DNA of 64,000 nucleotides, taken from NCBI GenBank assembly GCA_013360405.1, contig JABWBR010000007.1, forward strand, positions 25,567 to 89,566, given 5' to 3'. The first letter of the stretch is position 1. The number at the start of each line of letters is the position of its first letter. A model generated the notes under the pieces. That model saw nothing but the letters and a program-made list of their open reading frames with translations. It did no database searches and was not told where the DNA came from. Both the position numbers and the translations under genes were made by a program. This document shows, piece after piece, positions 9,401 through 17,223 of this stretch. Origin of the DNA: Saprospiraceae bacterium. Its GTDB lineage: Bacteria > Bacteroidota > Bacteroidia > Chitinophagales > Saprospiraceae.

Positions 9401-9730
9401 TTATTCTTCTTCTTTAAAAATATCGTCAATCCATGATAGCAGGGCCATCATGGAAGGGAAACCGAGCGTAGGCAGCGCCAGCAAGGCCACGTGTTGCAAT
9501 TCCTCCTTGGTGGCGCCTGCTTGTATCGCTTTGCGCACATGCGAGTGGAAACCGCCCTCCAGCTTGGCGCCGCCGGAGATCGCCACTTTGACCAGGGCGC
9601 GGGTTTTTTCGTCTAAAGGCCCAGCCTGGTGCACCGCCTCTCCCAGATCGGAATAAGCCTGCCCTATTTGGGGGTACTTTTCCATAAACCGGGTAAAGCG
9701 CTTGGGAATTTTATCTTTCGGAGTGGACAT
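9401..9730 (-). CDS. Carboxymuconolactone decarboxylase/AhpD-like protein lacking redox cysteines
   Basis: The 109-aa length and the KALVKVAISGGAKLEGGF segment, then HSHVRKAIQAGATKEEL, match the all-helical CMD/AhpD family. In AhpD-type members a CxxC pair sits just before the conserved His. Here those places are Leu and Gly (LEGGFHSH), so a thiol peroxidase activity is unlikely. It sits between the porin (37 bp) and hemerythrin (12 bp) genes and is probably co-transcribed with the nar cluster. The function is unknown. Confidence 0.8.
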   Translation of the reverse strand: MSTPKDKIPKRFTRFMEKYPQIGQAYSDLGEAVHQAGPLDEKTRALVKVAISGGAKLEGGFHSHVRKAIQAGATKEELQHVALLALPTLGFPSMMALLSWIDDIFKEEE

Positions 9731-9767
9731 GTGGGATATTTTTTTTTGCTGACAAAATTTGTGGCAT

Positions 9768-11087
9768 TTACGGGCTTAAACCTGTTTTGGGGCGGCTAAT
9801 GCCAGGTCTGATCAATAACATAAGGTATGCCCAATTGCTGACGGCTTTTACGGAACCTCCTTTTAAAATACGAAGCGTTTCGGCGCCGAAAAACTGGCTA
9901 TAACCGGCCTGCAAACCTACTCCTTCCGCAATTTGATAAATATAAGTAAGATCAACTTCCTGGCCTAAGCCCGGCTTCATAGCCACGAAGCCGGCGGGGG
10001 AAGATCTTTCAGGGTCGCTTACGTCGGCTGCTGCTGCAAAATAGTGAAAACTGAGTTGTAAGTCTTGTTTTTTATGCTGAAAATTGACATTAAAATACCC
10101 GTCTATGAGCCCCACGTTATTGAGGTGATTACCCACAAAAAAATAATCCATATAGCCGTTAAACCTGTGGTTGGTGCCATAAAAGGGATTAAAGGCGTTG
10201 AGGCCGTCGCGCCGGGATGAGTCCTGGGAGGTTCCCGAAAGAAATTCCCCACCCAAGCTGAAATTGACAAAATCGGCGGGTTGATAGTGAATAGCAATGG
10301 CAAGGTCGACCCCGCGGATTTGGCGGGGATTGCCGAATTCGTCTTTTGAAGCGGCATTTTTACCCGTTTGGTAATAAGCCCAGGCAAGCAGTCGCAGCTT
10401 TTCGAAGCGGTATTTGAAGTTAACGCCCAGCGTTTGATTGAATACGGTTGTGCGGTCGTCAAATTGGAACCCGTTGTTGAGAAAAAGAGCGCTGAGATCG
10501 CTGCTCGGCCATTTTTTCGAAATCCAGAGAAATTGGAGCGTTTTATAATTATTTTTTAACCGGTAAACCGTTGAGGCCGGCCGGGCGCCGTCCTGGTTCC
10601 AGGCCAGGCCGATATCGAAAGACAAGGTGGAGTCGCCGGCATGCTGAAAAAGCAAGAGGTCATGGCGGCGGCTTTGCATCGCCCAGTCGAGCGAGCCGAT
10701 GATGCGGTGCTCGTCGTATTGGATGATTTGCCGCCCGATTTTAAGTTTATTGCGTTTATCAAATTTCAGCGTGCCGTAACCTTCGGCGAGGCTAAATCCG
10801 GCGCTGGTATCGGGTGTAAGGTGATGGGAGCCCCCCCAGATACGGACGTCCTGCGGGGCGATAACGATGTCGAAGCGCGGGTGCGATAGTTTATAAGTTA
10901 ATCGGGCCCGCTGGGCGATATAGACGCCGGGATCGGCGTCCTTTTCGGCCAGGGCCTGATAGCCATGCAAGTATTCGCCCCTGACCATAAGTTGCGGAGA
11001 AAACGAGTGCATAAAGTCGCCTGTTTGCTGGGCTGTTGCGCCGAGCGCCGACAAGATCAGGATGCCGGCAATTGAGCATTTTTGCAT
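9768..11087 (-). CDS. Outer-membrane beta-barrel protein, alginate-export/porin family
   Basis: I place the start at 11087 because MQKCSIAGILILSALGATAQ is a good signal peptide and is preceded by an AAAGGAG ribosome-binding site; the longer frame (to 11141) adds 18 unlikely residues. The 439-aa mature region alternates aromatic and polar residues in strands (LKIGRQIIQYDEHRIIGSLD, FKYRFEKLRLLAWAYY) as in the alginate-export (AlgE-like) and related porin families. In this operon it more plausibly lets nitrate, nitrite or another anion pass than alginate. It lies between the TDT transporter (87 bp upstream) and the AhpD-like gene. Confidence 0.75.
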   Translation of the reverse strand: MQKCSIAGILILSALGATAQQTGDFMHSFSPQLMVRGEYLHGYQALAEKDADPGVYIAQRARLTYKLSHPRFDIVIAPQDVRIWGGSHHLTPDTSAGFSLAEGYGTLKFDKRNKLKIGRQIIQYDEHRIIGSLDWAMQSRRHDLLLFQHAGDSTLSFDIGLAWNQDGARPASTVYRLKNNYKTLQFLWISKKWPSSDLSALFLNNGFQFDDRTTVFNQTLGVNFKYRFEKLRLLAWAYYQTGKNAASKDEFGNPRQIRGVDLAIAIHYQPADFVNFSLGGEFLSGTSQDSSRRDGLNAFNPFYGTNHRFNGYMDYFFVGNHLNNVGLIDGYFNVNFQHKKQDLQLSFHYFAAAADVSDPERSSPAGFVAMKPGLGQEVDLTYIYQIAEGVGLQAGYSQFFGAETLRILKGGSVKAVSNWAYLMLLIRPGISRPKTGLSP

Positions 11088-11174
11088 GGTTGCTCCTTTA
11101 ACATCTTCGTAAGTTTGATCCGATTTTCGAAAGCCGCTCAATACCTTTGCACTGCGTAGTTTTCCCGACCAAGC

Positions 11175-12224
11175 TCAAGCGGAGCTAACAAAAAAACTTT
11201 TAGCCAGTGAACGAATAAGCCCTGTGAAGGCAGCCAACCACGCTATTTGCGCTAAGAAAATAAAATTTCCGGGAATAGGGAACAGGAACTCTAAATTCAT
11301 AGCTCCTGCCATCTCATGCGTACAGGCGGTATACATTCCTAACGGAAAAACCGCCCCCCAGTACAAAGGGTCGTATTTGAATGGGAAGCGCTTATAAACA
11401 TGTCGCCAGAATGCCAGAATAAAAAGCATCGGTATCCACCAACTGCCGGTAGCCCAATAAAAAACAGTGAACCCCTTCAGAAAAGCAAGGGTAGAAAACA
11501 GAAATGGCGCGTGCGGCGTGTTAATAATAAGCTGAGAGCCGGCCAACGTGGATATAGCCATGGCGCCCATGTTGATCCAATAGGGAGGCGATAGGTCAGC
11601 CGGGGAGAATTTAAAAAAAGTATACCGATAAAAGATAAGCGAAATCATCCAGATATACTGCATGCCGCCCCACAGCCACATCGAAAAAGCAAAAAAATTA
11701 ATAATGAGCTTATAGTCCTCGAAATGCATAGAAAGTTTGGCGCTGAGCACAGCTAAGGCCTGGGTGGAAACAACCGCCAGTAACCAGGCGCCGTTGATAC
11801 CTTCCGATAAGGATGGCTTATTCTCTTTTATTGTGAATGAGGTGAAAATAGTATAGGTGATGGCCAACCACAATAGTATGCCAAATACCCACAAACACGT
11901 TGCAATCAGGAAATTATCGAGCAGTATGATAAATTGTACGCCAAGGATACACGTAGCTGCTACTGTGGTAAAAAAGCCGGGAGCTTTGGCGTGGTTTAAT
12001 AGATCAGTCTTCAGATTTTCGGGGTACCACCACAGGCGCATCAAGGTGACTCCCCATAATATCAGATATACGACGATATTAAAATAAAACAGATAAATGG
12101 CTATTTCGCGCATTCCCTGTGAATAGGACGCCGTAGACACACTGCCCGTAGCCATCACCATGGCAAAATAGGAAGGTGACAGTTGTTTGATCAACTCGCT
12201 GCCGGCATCAAGCAGATGCTTCAT
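11175..12224 (-). CDS. TDT-family (TehA/SLAC1-like) transporter
   Basis: The 349-aa protein is almost wholly membrane embedded with about ten predicted segments. It opens with LSPSYFAMVMATGSVS, typical of tellurite-resistance/C4-dicarboxylate transporter family members, which also include the plant anion channel SLAC1. It overlaps the 3' end of narK by 17 bp, so it is in the same transcript. An anion-channel role (nitrate, nitrite or an organic acid) is an inference from this setting. Nothing supports actual tellurite resistance. Confidence 0.8.
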   Translation of the reverse strand: MKHLLDAGSELIKQLSPSYFAMVMATGSVSTASYSQGMREIAIYLFYFNIVVYLILWGVTLMRLWWYPENLKTDLLNHAKAPGFFTTVAATCILGVQFIILLDNFLIATCLWVFGILLWLAITYTIFTSFTIKENKPSLSEGINGAWLLAVVSTQALAVLSAKLSMHFEDYKLIINFFAFSMWLWGGMQYIWMISLIFYRYTFFKFSPADLSPPYWINMGAMAISTLAGSQLIINTPHAPFLFSTLAFLKGFTVFYWATGSWWIPMLFILAFWRHVYKRFPFKYDPLYWGAVFPLGMYTACTHEMAGAMNLEFLFPIPGNFIFLAQIAWLAAFTGLIRSLAKSFFVSSA

Positions 12225-13701
12225 TATTCTGTTTAACAGCCTTTATGGCAAGGCGTTGGAATATGATACAAAAAAGTGCAATAATCGATAGGAATATCCA
12301 ACTGGTGGTCCATACCCCGGTAGCTTTAAGCAGCAAGCCGAAAATGATGGGACTAACAAAGCCGCCCAAACCGCCCAGCATACCCACAATTCCACCTACC
12401 GCCCCAATACTGGTAGGGTAATAATCGGAGATGTGTTTGTAAACAGCTGCACTACCAAAACCCATCATGATGCCGATGAGTAATATCAAAGCTGAAAAAA
12501 TCCATTTATTAGCTTGAAAATAGATATGGGTTACGCCCTTGGCCAATAATTGGCCTTTGCTTACTTTATCGCCGACTTCTACAACCGGAACTTGTTTGAA
12601 GGAGGCAGTGGGGAGCAGAAGGAATTCTTCCTTTTCATTTCCAATACCAAAATGGATTCCCACTTGTGTGGATTCACCTTCGTTTGTTTGGATCTGATAA
12701 GTATCCTCGCCAATTACAATCTCCCCATCGGTGACTGAAACAACTTCACCCGGCTTGGACGCCATCATGCCTTGTCCCGGCGCCTGAATTTCCATTCGAG
12801 GCACATATAAGAAAACCAAACAAACGAGGCATACGCCGAATACCCATAATAGCACTATGCGCGCGCCTACCTTGTCGGCCAGCCACCCTCCGATAATCCT
12901 CACTATGCCGGAAGGCAAACTGAACGCTGTAGCCATCGCGCCGGCGAAAACAATACTTAGCGAGTAAACATTCACATAATAGGGTATCAGCCATTGGGAT
13001 AAGGCTACAAAACTGCCGAATGAGAAAAAGTAATACAGTCCGAAACGCCAAACCCTTACTTGTTTCAGAGGCGCCATACGCTGGGCCAGGGTTTGCTTGG
13101 AATCTGACATTTTACTTTTGACGCCCATGAAAAACAGGATTGCCGTTACCACAAGTATTGCGGCATACAGTTGCGGCAATAAACGCCAGGCCTCAATTTC
13201 AGTTCCATTTTTCGTGAGAGACAATAAAATGCGAGGAGCAAAAAATGTAGTAATTGCTGCGCCCATATTGCCGGCGCCGAAAATACCCAAGGCCGTTCCT
13301 TGCATTTTCTTTGGATACCAGGCCGAGACATAGGCTACTCCGGCGGCAAAAGAACTGCCAGACAGGCCGAAACCAAAACTCAAAAGCAAGAAGGTGATGT
13401 AATTATCAGCCTTTGACAGGAAGAACATCGGTATTGCCGACAACAGCAAAATACCGGTTATGACTATTTTTCCGCCAAATTTATCTGTCAAAACACCAAC
13501 GGGTAATCGCATAACCGAGCCTACCAATACCGGTACGCCAAGTAGCCATCCGGTTTGGACGGCATTCCACCGAAATACCCCTGTATTAACCAAATACGTG
13601 ACTAAGACCCCGTTTAGCATCCAGGCTGCAAAGGAGATTGTAAATGCTATCGCACTAAATACCAGAGCTTTGTGCGACTGAATGGTAGCTTCTTCCTGCA
13701 T
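12208..13701 (-). CDS. narK: Nitrate/nitrite transporter NarK with an inserted barrel-like domain
   Basis: This is a major-facilitator protein of 497 aa with the nitrate signature FGAGNMGAA (about residues 141-149) and the conserved Arg-containing motifs MRLPVGVLTDKFGG and VRIIGGWLADKVG. It imports nitrate and/or exchanges it for nitrite at the inner membrane. Unusually, residues about 302-398, between transmembrane segments 8 and 9, are a soluble insert. The insert contains GEVVSVTDGEIVIG and VEVGDKVSKGQLLAKG, which look like the two halves of a biotinyl/lipoyl-type barrel-sandwich domain without the modified Lys. The gene abuts the upstream 149-aa gene with no gap and overlaps the next gene by 17 bp. 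Confidence 0.9.
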   Translation of the reverse strand: MQEEATIQSHKALVFSAIAFTISFAAWMLNGVLVTYLVNTGVFRWNAVQTGWLLGVPVLVGSVMRLPVGVLTDKFGGKIVITGILLLSAIPMFFLSKADNYITFLLLSFGFGLSGSSFAAGVAYVSAWYPKKMQGTALGIFGAGNMGAAITTFFAPRILLSLTKNGTEIEAWRLLPQLYAAILVVTAILFFMGVKSKMSDSKQTLAQRMAPLKQVRVWRFGLYYFFSFGSFVALSQWLIPYYVNVYSLSIVFAGAMATAFSLPSGIVRIIGGWLADKVGARIVLLWVFGVCLVCLVFLYVPRMEIQAPGQGMMASKPGEVVSVTDGEIVIGEDTYQIQTNEGESTQVGIHFGIGNEKEEFLLLPTASFKQVPVVEVGDKVSKGQLLAKGVTHIYFQANKWIFSALILLIGIMMGFGSAAVYKHISDYYPTSIGAVGGIVGMLGGLGGFVSPIIFGLLLKATGVWTTSWIFLSIIALFCIIFQRLAIKAVKQNNEASA

Positions 13702-14151
13702 TTAATTTACTTTTCTGTGAAAATCCATCCTACCTTTATCCTGGTATCTTGGAGATAATCGCACGTAGTATTTTCCGCCCGGCACGATAATACTGTCTAC
13801 CGGTATAGGATGATAAGTATTACAGTTTCGATATGTGCGCCCCTTTACTTCGTATTCAAAAGTTATTGCTTTACCCCTCGCAAAAGCCTGGCAGTATCCC
13901 GTTGTGGTTCCTGTTACATACACCGGGGCATGCAGTATACTCCCCTCTATCAATATCCACCGCGCCACAGGCAAAGCCAGGAGCAGAAAAAACAACGCCA
14001 GGCCAATCCGCGTTAGTCTCCGCTGCCCACCGGCCGCCCTGAATGTTTGCCGCAGGTTGTACCCCGTGCCAAACAGAAGCAAAGATACAAAAATGATCTT
14101 GACCACCTGGCCTGTCAGTAGCTCTTGATCGGTAACAGCTAAACACAACAT
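13702..14151 (-). CDS. Small membrane protein between narI and narK
   Basis: The 149-aa product is not recognised. It has two hydrophobic segments (about residues 17-30 and 47-70; ALFFLLLALPVARWILI) and a C-terminal strand-rich soluble part (YVTGTTTGYCQAF, ITFEYEVKGRTYRNCNTYH, KYYVRLSPRYQDKG) with two Cys that could pair if it is periplasmic. It lies 21 bp after narI and directly abuts narK, so it belongs to the nar transcript. A DUF3592-like exported domain is a possibility for the C-terminal part, but this is only an impression. Confidence 0.75.
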   Translation of the reverse strand: MLCLAVTDQELLTGQVVKIIFVSLLLFGTGYNLRQTFRAAGGQRRLTRIGLALFFLLLALPVARWILIEGSILHAPVYVTGTTTGYCQAFARGKAITFEYEVKGRTYRNCNTYHPIPVDSIIVPGGKYYVRLSPRYQDKGRMDFHRKVN

Positions 14152-14172
14152 CGCCGCCGCATAATGAAATAA

Positions 14173-14913
14173 TTAATTATTCAAAGGTCGCTTGATCGAC
14201 CAGGGCGTCCAGGCCTTGCGAACCTCTTTACGTGGCCAATACCATATTACCTGCTGGTAGGGGCGCCAAATGTAATCGAGCGGAACCACCAGGAAGTGCA
14301 CCAACCTGGAAAACGGGATAAGCAGTACGATGCTATAGGCTCCGACAATATGCAGTTTTACAACCCACGGCATTGCTGCAACCGCCGTAATATCAGGCTG
14401 TAAGGAAAAAATAGACCATAGGTACGGCGTTAGCACGGAGGCAAACCAGGAGGAGCCCCAACGGAAACTATAGGCTACCCACAATCCCGTGATCACTTGC
14501 AAAAGCAACAGCGATAAAATCGCGTAGTCCATTTTGCTGGTCACTACCGCAATTCGGGGGCTGGTAATCCTTCGGTATATCAAATTGACCAATCCGATCA
14601 ATACCGCAATTCCGAAGATAAAGGCCGTGACCTCCAATAATATCAATCTGGCCGGATGGCCGTTCCACAACAATACGCCGCGGGGTATCAAAAAGGCAGT
14701 GAGATGCCCGAAAACCAGAAAAAGCATACCCATGTGGAAGGGTACCGATCCCCAAAAGAGTTGTCTTCCCTCGAGAAATTGAGAAGACAGAGACGAGAAC
14801 TTGAACTTGGTGTCGGTATAACGCCGTATTGATCCGATCAGAAATACGACCAAAGCAATATAAGGCAATCCGATCAGAAAAAAATTGTTGAGGGTGTTGA
14901 AAAAGGCATCCAT
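14173..14913 (-). CDS. narI: Respiratory nitrate reductase gamma subunit (cytochrome b)
   Basis: The 246-aa protein has five transmembrane helices and the His residues expected for two b hemes: VFGHLTAF near residue 60, KLHIVGAYS and RLVHFLVVP near 185-205. NarI takes electrons from quinol and passes them to NarH. I start at the ATG at 14913 (MDAFFNTLNNFFLIGLP); an in-frame TTG lies six bases upstream. The gene follows narJ after 24 bp with the standard order GHJI. Confidence 0.95.
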   Translation of the reverse strand: MDAFFNTLNNFFLIGLPYIALVVFLIGSIRRYTDTKFKFSSLSSQFLEGRQLFWGSVPFHMGMLFLVFGHLTAFLIPRGVLLWNGHPARLILLEVTAFIFGIAVLIGLVNLIYRRITSPRIAVVTSKMDYAILSLLLLQVITGLWVAYSFRWGSSWFASVLTPYLWSIFSLQPDITAVAAMPWVVKLHIVGAYSIVLLIPFSRLVHFLVVPLDYIWRPYQQVIWYWPRKEVRKAWTPWSIKRPLNN

Positions 14914-14937
14914 GAGCAATCGATTTATTGAATTCCT

Positions 14938-15624
14938 TTAGTCATGTTCCAATTTTACTTCGGAATTGAGGTTATGTAAAAAATCAGATGTTTGTTCCGG
15001 GGATTCCCGCTCTTCAAAGCCGAAGTCATGCTGTAATAGTACATATAGAGCTGCCAAAGCCTGTGAATAAATGGTATAGTAGTTTTCGGGACGGTCGAGT
15101 ATCGTTTTGTAATTTTTTTTATAAAAGCGATCTTTTAGTTCAATTTGTTCAGGATGGAAGCCCTTAATCATTCGTCTTAGGGCTGCGGCTATAATTCGCC
15201 TGGCGAGCTCTTCCTGAAGTTCTTCATCTTGAATTCTCGGCAGCAATCGCAGCACATTGGCCAGGTGATCGGCCAATTCGCTGCCGCAATTTACACCTGC
15301 CTCCCTGTGTTCCCGGTTGAGGTTCACCAACAATTCGCCGCGCTTGTAGTCGTCGCCGAAAAGTACATAGCCCAAATCAAGCGTCGTAACGGCCTGTACT
15401 TCAAAAGATCGGACGAACAACTCCTGTTGAGCCTGGGTAGGAAGCGAGCACATATAATCCGCAAACACACGCAACAGACCGGCGGCCTCCGGCAGGTAGT
15501 CGTCCAGCAATTTACAGGCGCTCCATACCTTTTGCGCATAGTCTTCCTGCGGATAAGCATATACGTCGGCGAGCAATTCGTAATGGACGGTGGCGTATTT
15601 CATGTCGTCAATATTATTTATCAT
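14938..15624 (-). CDS. narJ: Nitrate reductase assembly chaperone NarJ
   Basis: The 228-aa protein has the NarJ/TorD-type helical pattern (YELLADVYAYPQEDY near the N-terminus, LDLGYVLFGDDYKRGELLVNL in the middle, where FGDDYKRG is diagnostic). NarJ inserts the molybdenum cofactor and holds the apo-NarGH complex before membrane docking. It is not part of the final enzyme. It starts 6 bp after narH. A second Met eight codons in (position 15603) is an alternative start. Confidence 0.92.
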   Translation of the reverse strand: MINNIDDMKYATVHYELLADVYAYPQEDYAQKVWSACKLLDDYLPEAAGLLRVFADYMCSLPTQAQQELFVRSFEVQAVTTLDLGYVLFGDDYKRGELLVNLNREHREAGVNCGSELADHLANVLRLLPRIQDEELQEELARRIIAAALRRMIKGFHPEQIELKDRFYKKNYKTILDRPENYYTIYSQALAALYVLLQHDFGFEERESPEQTSDFLHNLNSEVKLEHD

Positions 15625-15630
15625 TTGAAA

Positions 15631-17178
15631 TTACAACCCTCGCTGCGGCTTTTCTTTGAAGCCGAACCCCACGCTGCCTTTGGTATCACCGGTAAACTCC
15701 AGCATTTCGATGGCCTGCTCGCGGTGAGCGGGCGGAATAACGAAGCGTTCGTCAAACTTGGCCAGAGAAGTCAGTTTGTAAATTTCTTCAGCCGTATCGG
15801 CGTCGAGCCCGGCCTCGCGCATGGCCTGTTCCACTTTTTCGGGGGGGATATCGCCCACCGTGACGCCGCGGCGGTGAATGCGCACGGCCATCAATTTTTT
15901 GAGAACGGCTTTGACCTTCGCTTCATCGCCGGCGGCAAAAAGGTTGGCCATGTATTTCAACGGAAAGCGAGCCTGGTCAATCGTACCCCACAACTCTTCG
16001 GTACTGGTATCGTAGAGCCAGTTATCAGGCCAGAACTTGGCTATCGGATCCATTTTTTCGCCCTGACGCGTATTTTGTTCGCTCAATGACGCCATTACGG
16101 GCAACAATGGCGGCACGTAGAACAACATGGGGAGCGTTCTGAATTCGGGGTGTAGCGGCAGGGCCAGGCCCCACTGCTTAACGAATTTGTAGACGGGCGA
16201 ATATTGCGCCGCCTTGATCGTAGAATCGGCTACACCGTTTTCTTTTGCTGCCTGTATGACCCGGGGATCGAAGGGGTCGAGCAGCATATTGAGTTGGTTG
16301 TCTACCAGGTTGTCCGTATCTGACGAGGCGGCTCCTTCAATCAAGTCGGCATCGTAGAGGACGACGCCGAGGTAGCGGATGCGCCCCACGCACGAATGCA
16401 TACAGGCCGGGGCATAGCCGGCTTCAATACGAGGATAGCACAATATGCACTTCTCCGATTTGCCGGTATGCCAGTTGTAATACGATTTTTTGTAAGGGCA
16501 GGCCGTCACGCACATGCGCCAGGCTCGACACACCTGCTGGTTGATCAGCACTACGCCGTCTTCGCCTCGCTTGTAGATGGCGCCCGAAGGGCATGAGGCC
16601 ACGCAAGCGGGGTTCAGGCAATGGTTGCAAATTCGAGGCAGATAAAAGAAAGCCATTCGTTCGAGTTGGAACATGGCCTCCTGCTCTGCGGGCGAGAGGT
16701 TTTCGAGGTTGGGGTCTTGCCGCGCGTAGTCGGGCGTGCCGCTGAGGTCGTCGTCCCAGTTGGGCCCCATCTTGATATCGATAGGCTTCCCGGTGATCAA
16801 AGACACCGGTCGGGCGGTAGGCTGGTCGTCGGCAGCCGGCGACTCAATGAGGTCGAGGTATTTGTAGGTGAAAGGTTCGTAATAATCGTCGATAACCGGC
16901 AGGTTGGGGTTGTGGAAGATATTCAACAAGCCCTTTTTCTTGCCGGCGCCTTTCAACGCTATAGTACCGTTGCGCTTCTCCCAGCCGCCTTTATACACCT
17001 CCTGATTTTCCCATTTGGTTGGATAACCGGTGCCGGGTTTGGTTTCTACGTTATTCCACCACATATATTCGGCGCCTTTCCGGTCGGTCCAGATATTTTT
17101 GCAAGCGATAGAACAGGTATGGCAGCCGATACATTTATCGAGGTGGAAAACCATTGATATTTGTGCGCGTACGTCCAT
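15631..17178 (-). CDS. narH: Respiratory nitrate reductase beta subunit (iron-sulfur)
   Basis: The 515-aa protein has four Cys clusters: Cys16/19/22/26 (DKCIGCHTCSIACKN), RICNHCLNPACVASCP, then QQVCRAWRMCVTACP, where Trp replaces the second Cys as in classical NarH (3Fe-4S cluster), and EKCILCYPRIEAGYAPAC. It relays electrons from NarI to NarG on the cytoplasmic side. It follows narG after 45 bp. Length and motifs are standard. Confidence 0.96.
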   Translation of the reverse strand: MDVRAQISMVFHLDKCIGCHTCSIACKNIWTDRKGAEYMWWNNVETKPGTGYPTKWENQEVYKGGWEKRNGTIALKGAGKKKGLLNIFHNPNLPVIDDYYEPFTYKYLDLIESPAADDQPTARPVSLITGKPIDIKMGPNWDDDLSGTPDYARQDPNLENLSPAEQEAMFQLERMAFFYLPRICNHCLNPACVASCPSGAIYKRGEDGVVLINQQVCRAWRMCVTACPYKKSYYNWHTGKSEKCILCYPRIEAGYAPACMHSCVGRIRYLGVVLYDADLIEGAASSDTDNLVDNQLNMLLDPFDPRVIQAAKENGVADSTIKAAQYSPVYKFVKQWGLALPLHPEFRTLPMLFYVPPLLPVMASLSEQNTRQGEKMDPIAKFWPDNWLYDTSTEELWGTIDQARFPLKYMANLFAAGDEAKVKAVLKKLMAVRIHRRGVTVGDIPPEKVEQAMREAGLDADTAEEIYKLTSLAKFDERFVIPPAHREQAIEMLEFTGDTKGSVGFGFKEKPQRGL

Positions 17179-17223
17179 GATACATTTCGTTCTAATAGGT
17201 TAATAAATGAGATAGCACGGGGG

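Noticed and set aside
11175..12224. Tellurite resistance role for the TDT-family gene
   Set aside because: The family name is historical and the operon context points to anion transport.
15229..16089. Long plus-strand ORF opposite narJ/narH
   Set aside because: It is an antisense shadow of well-supported genes with no recognisable protein.
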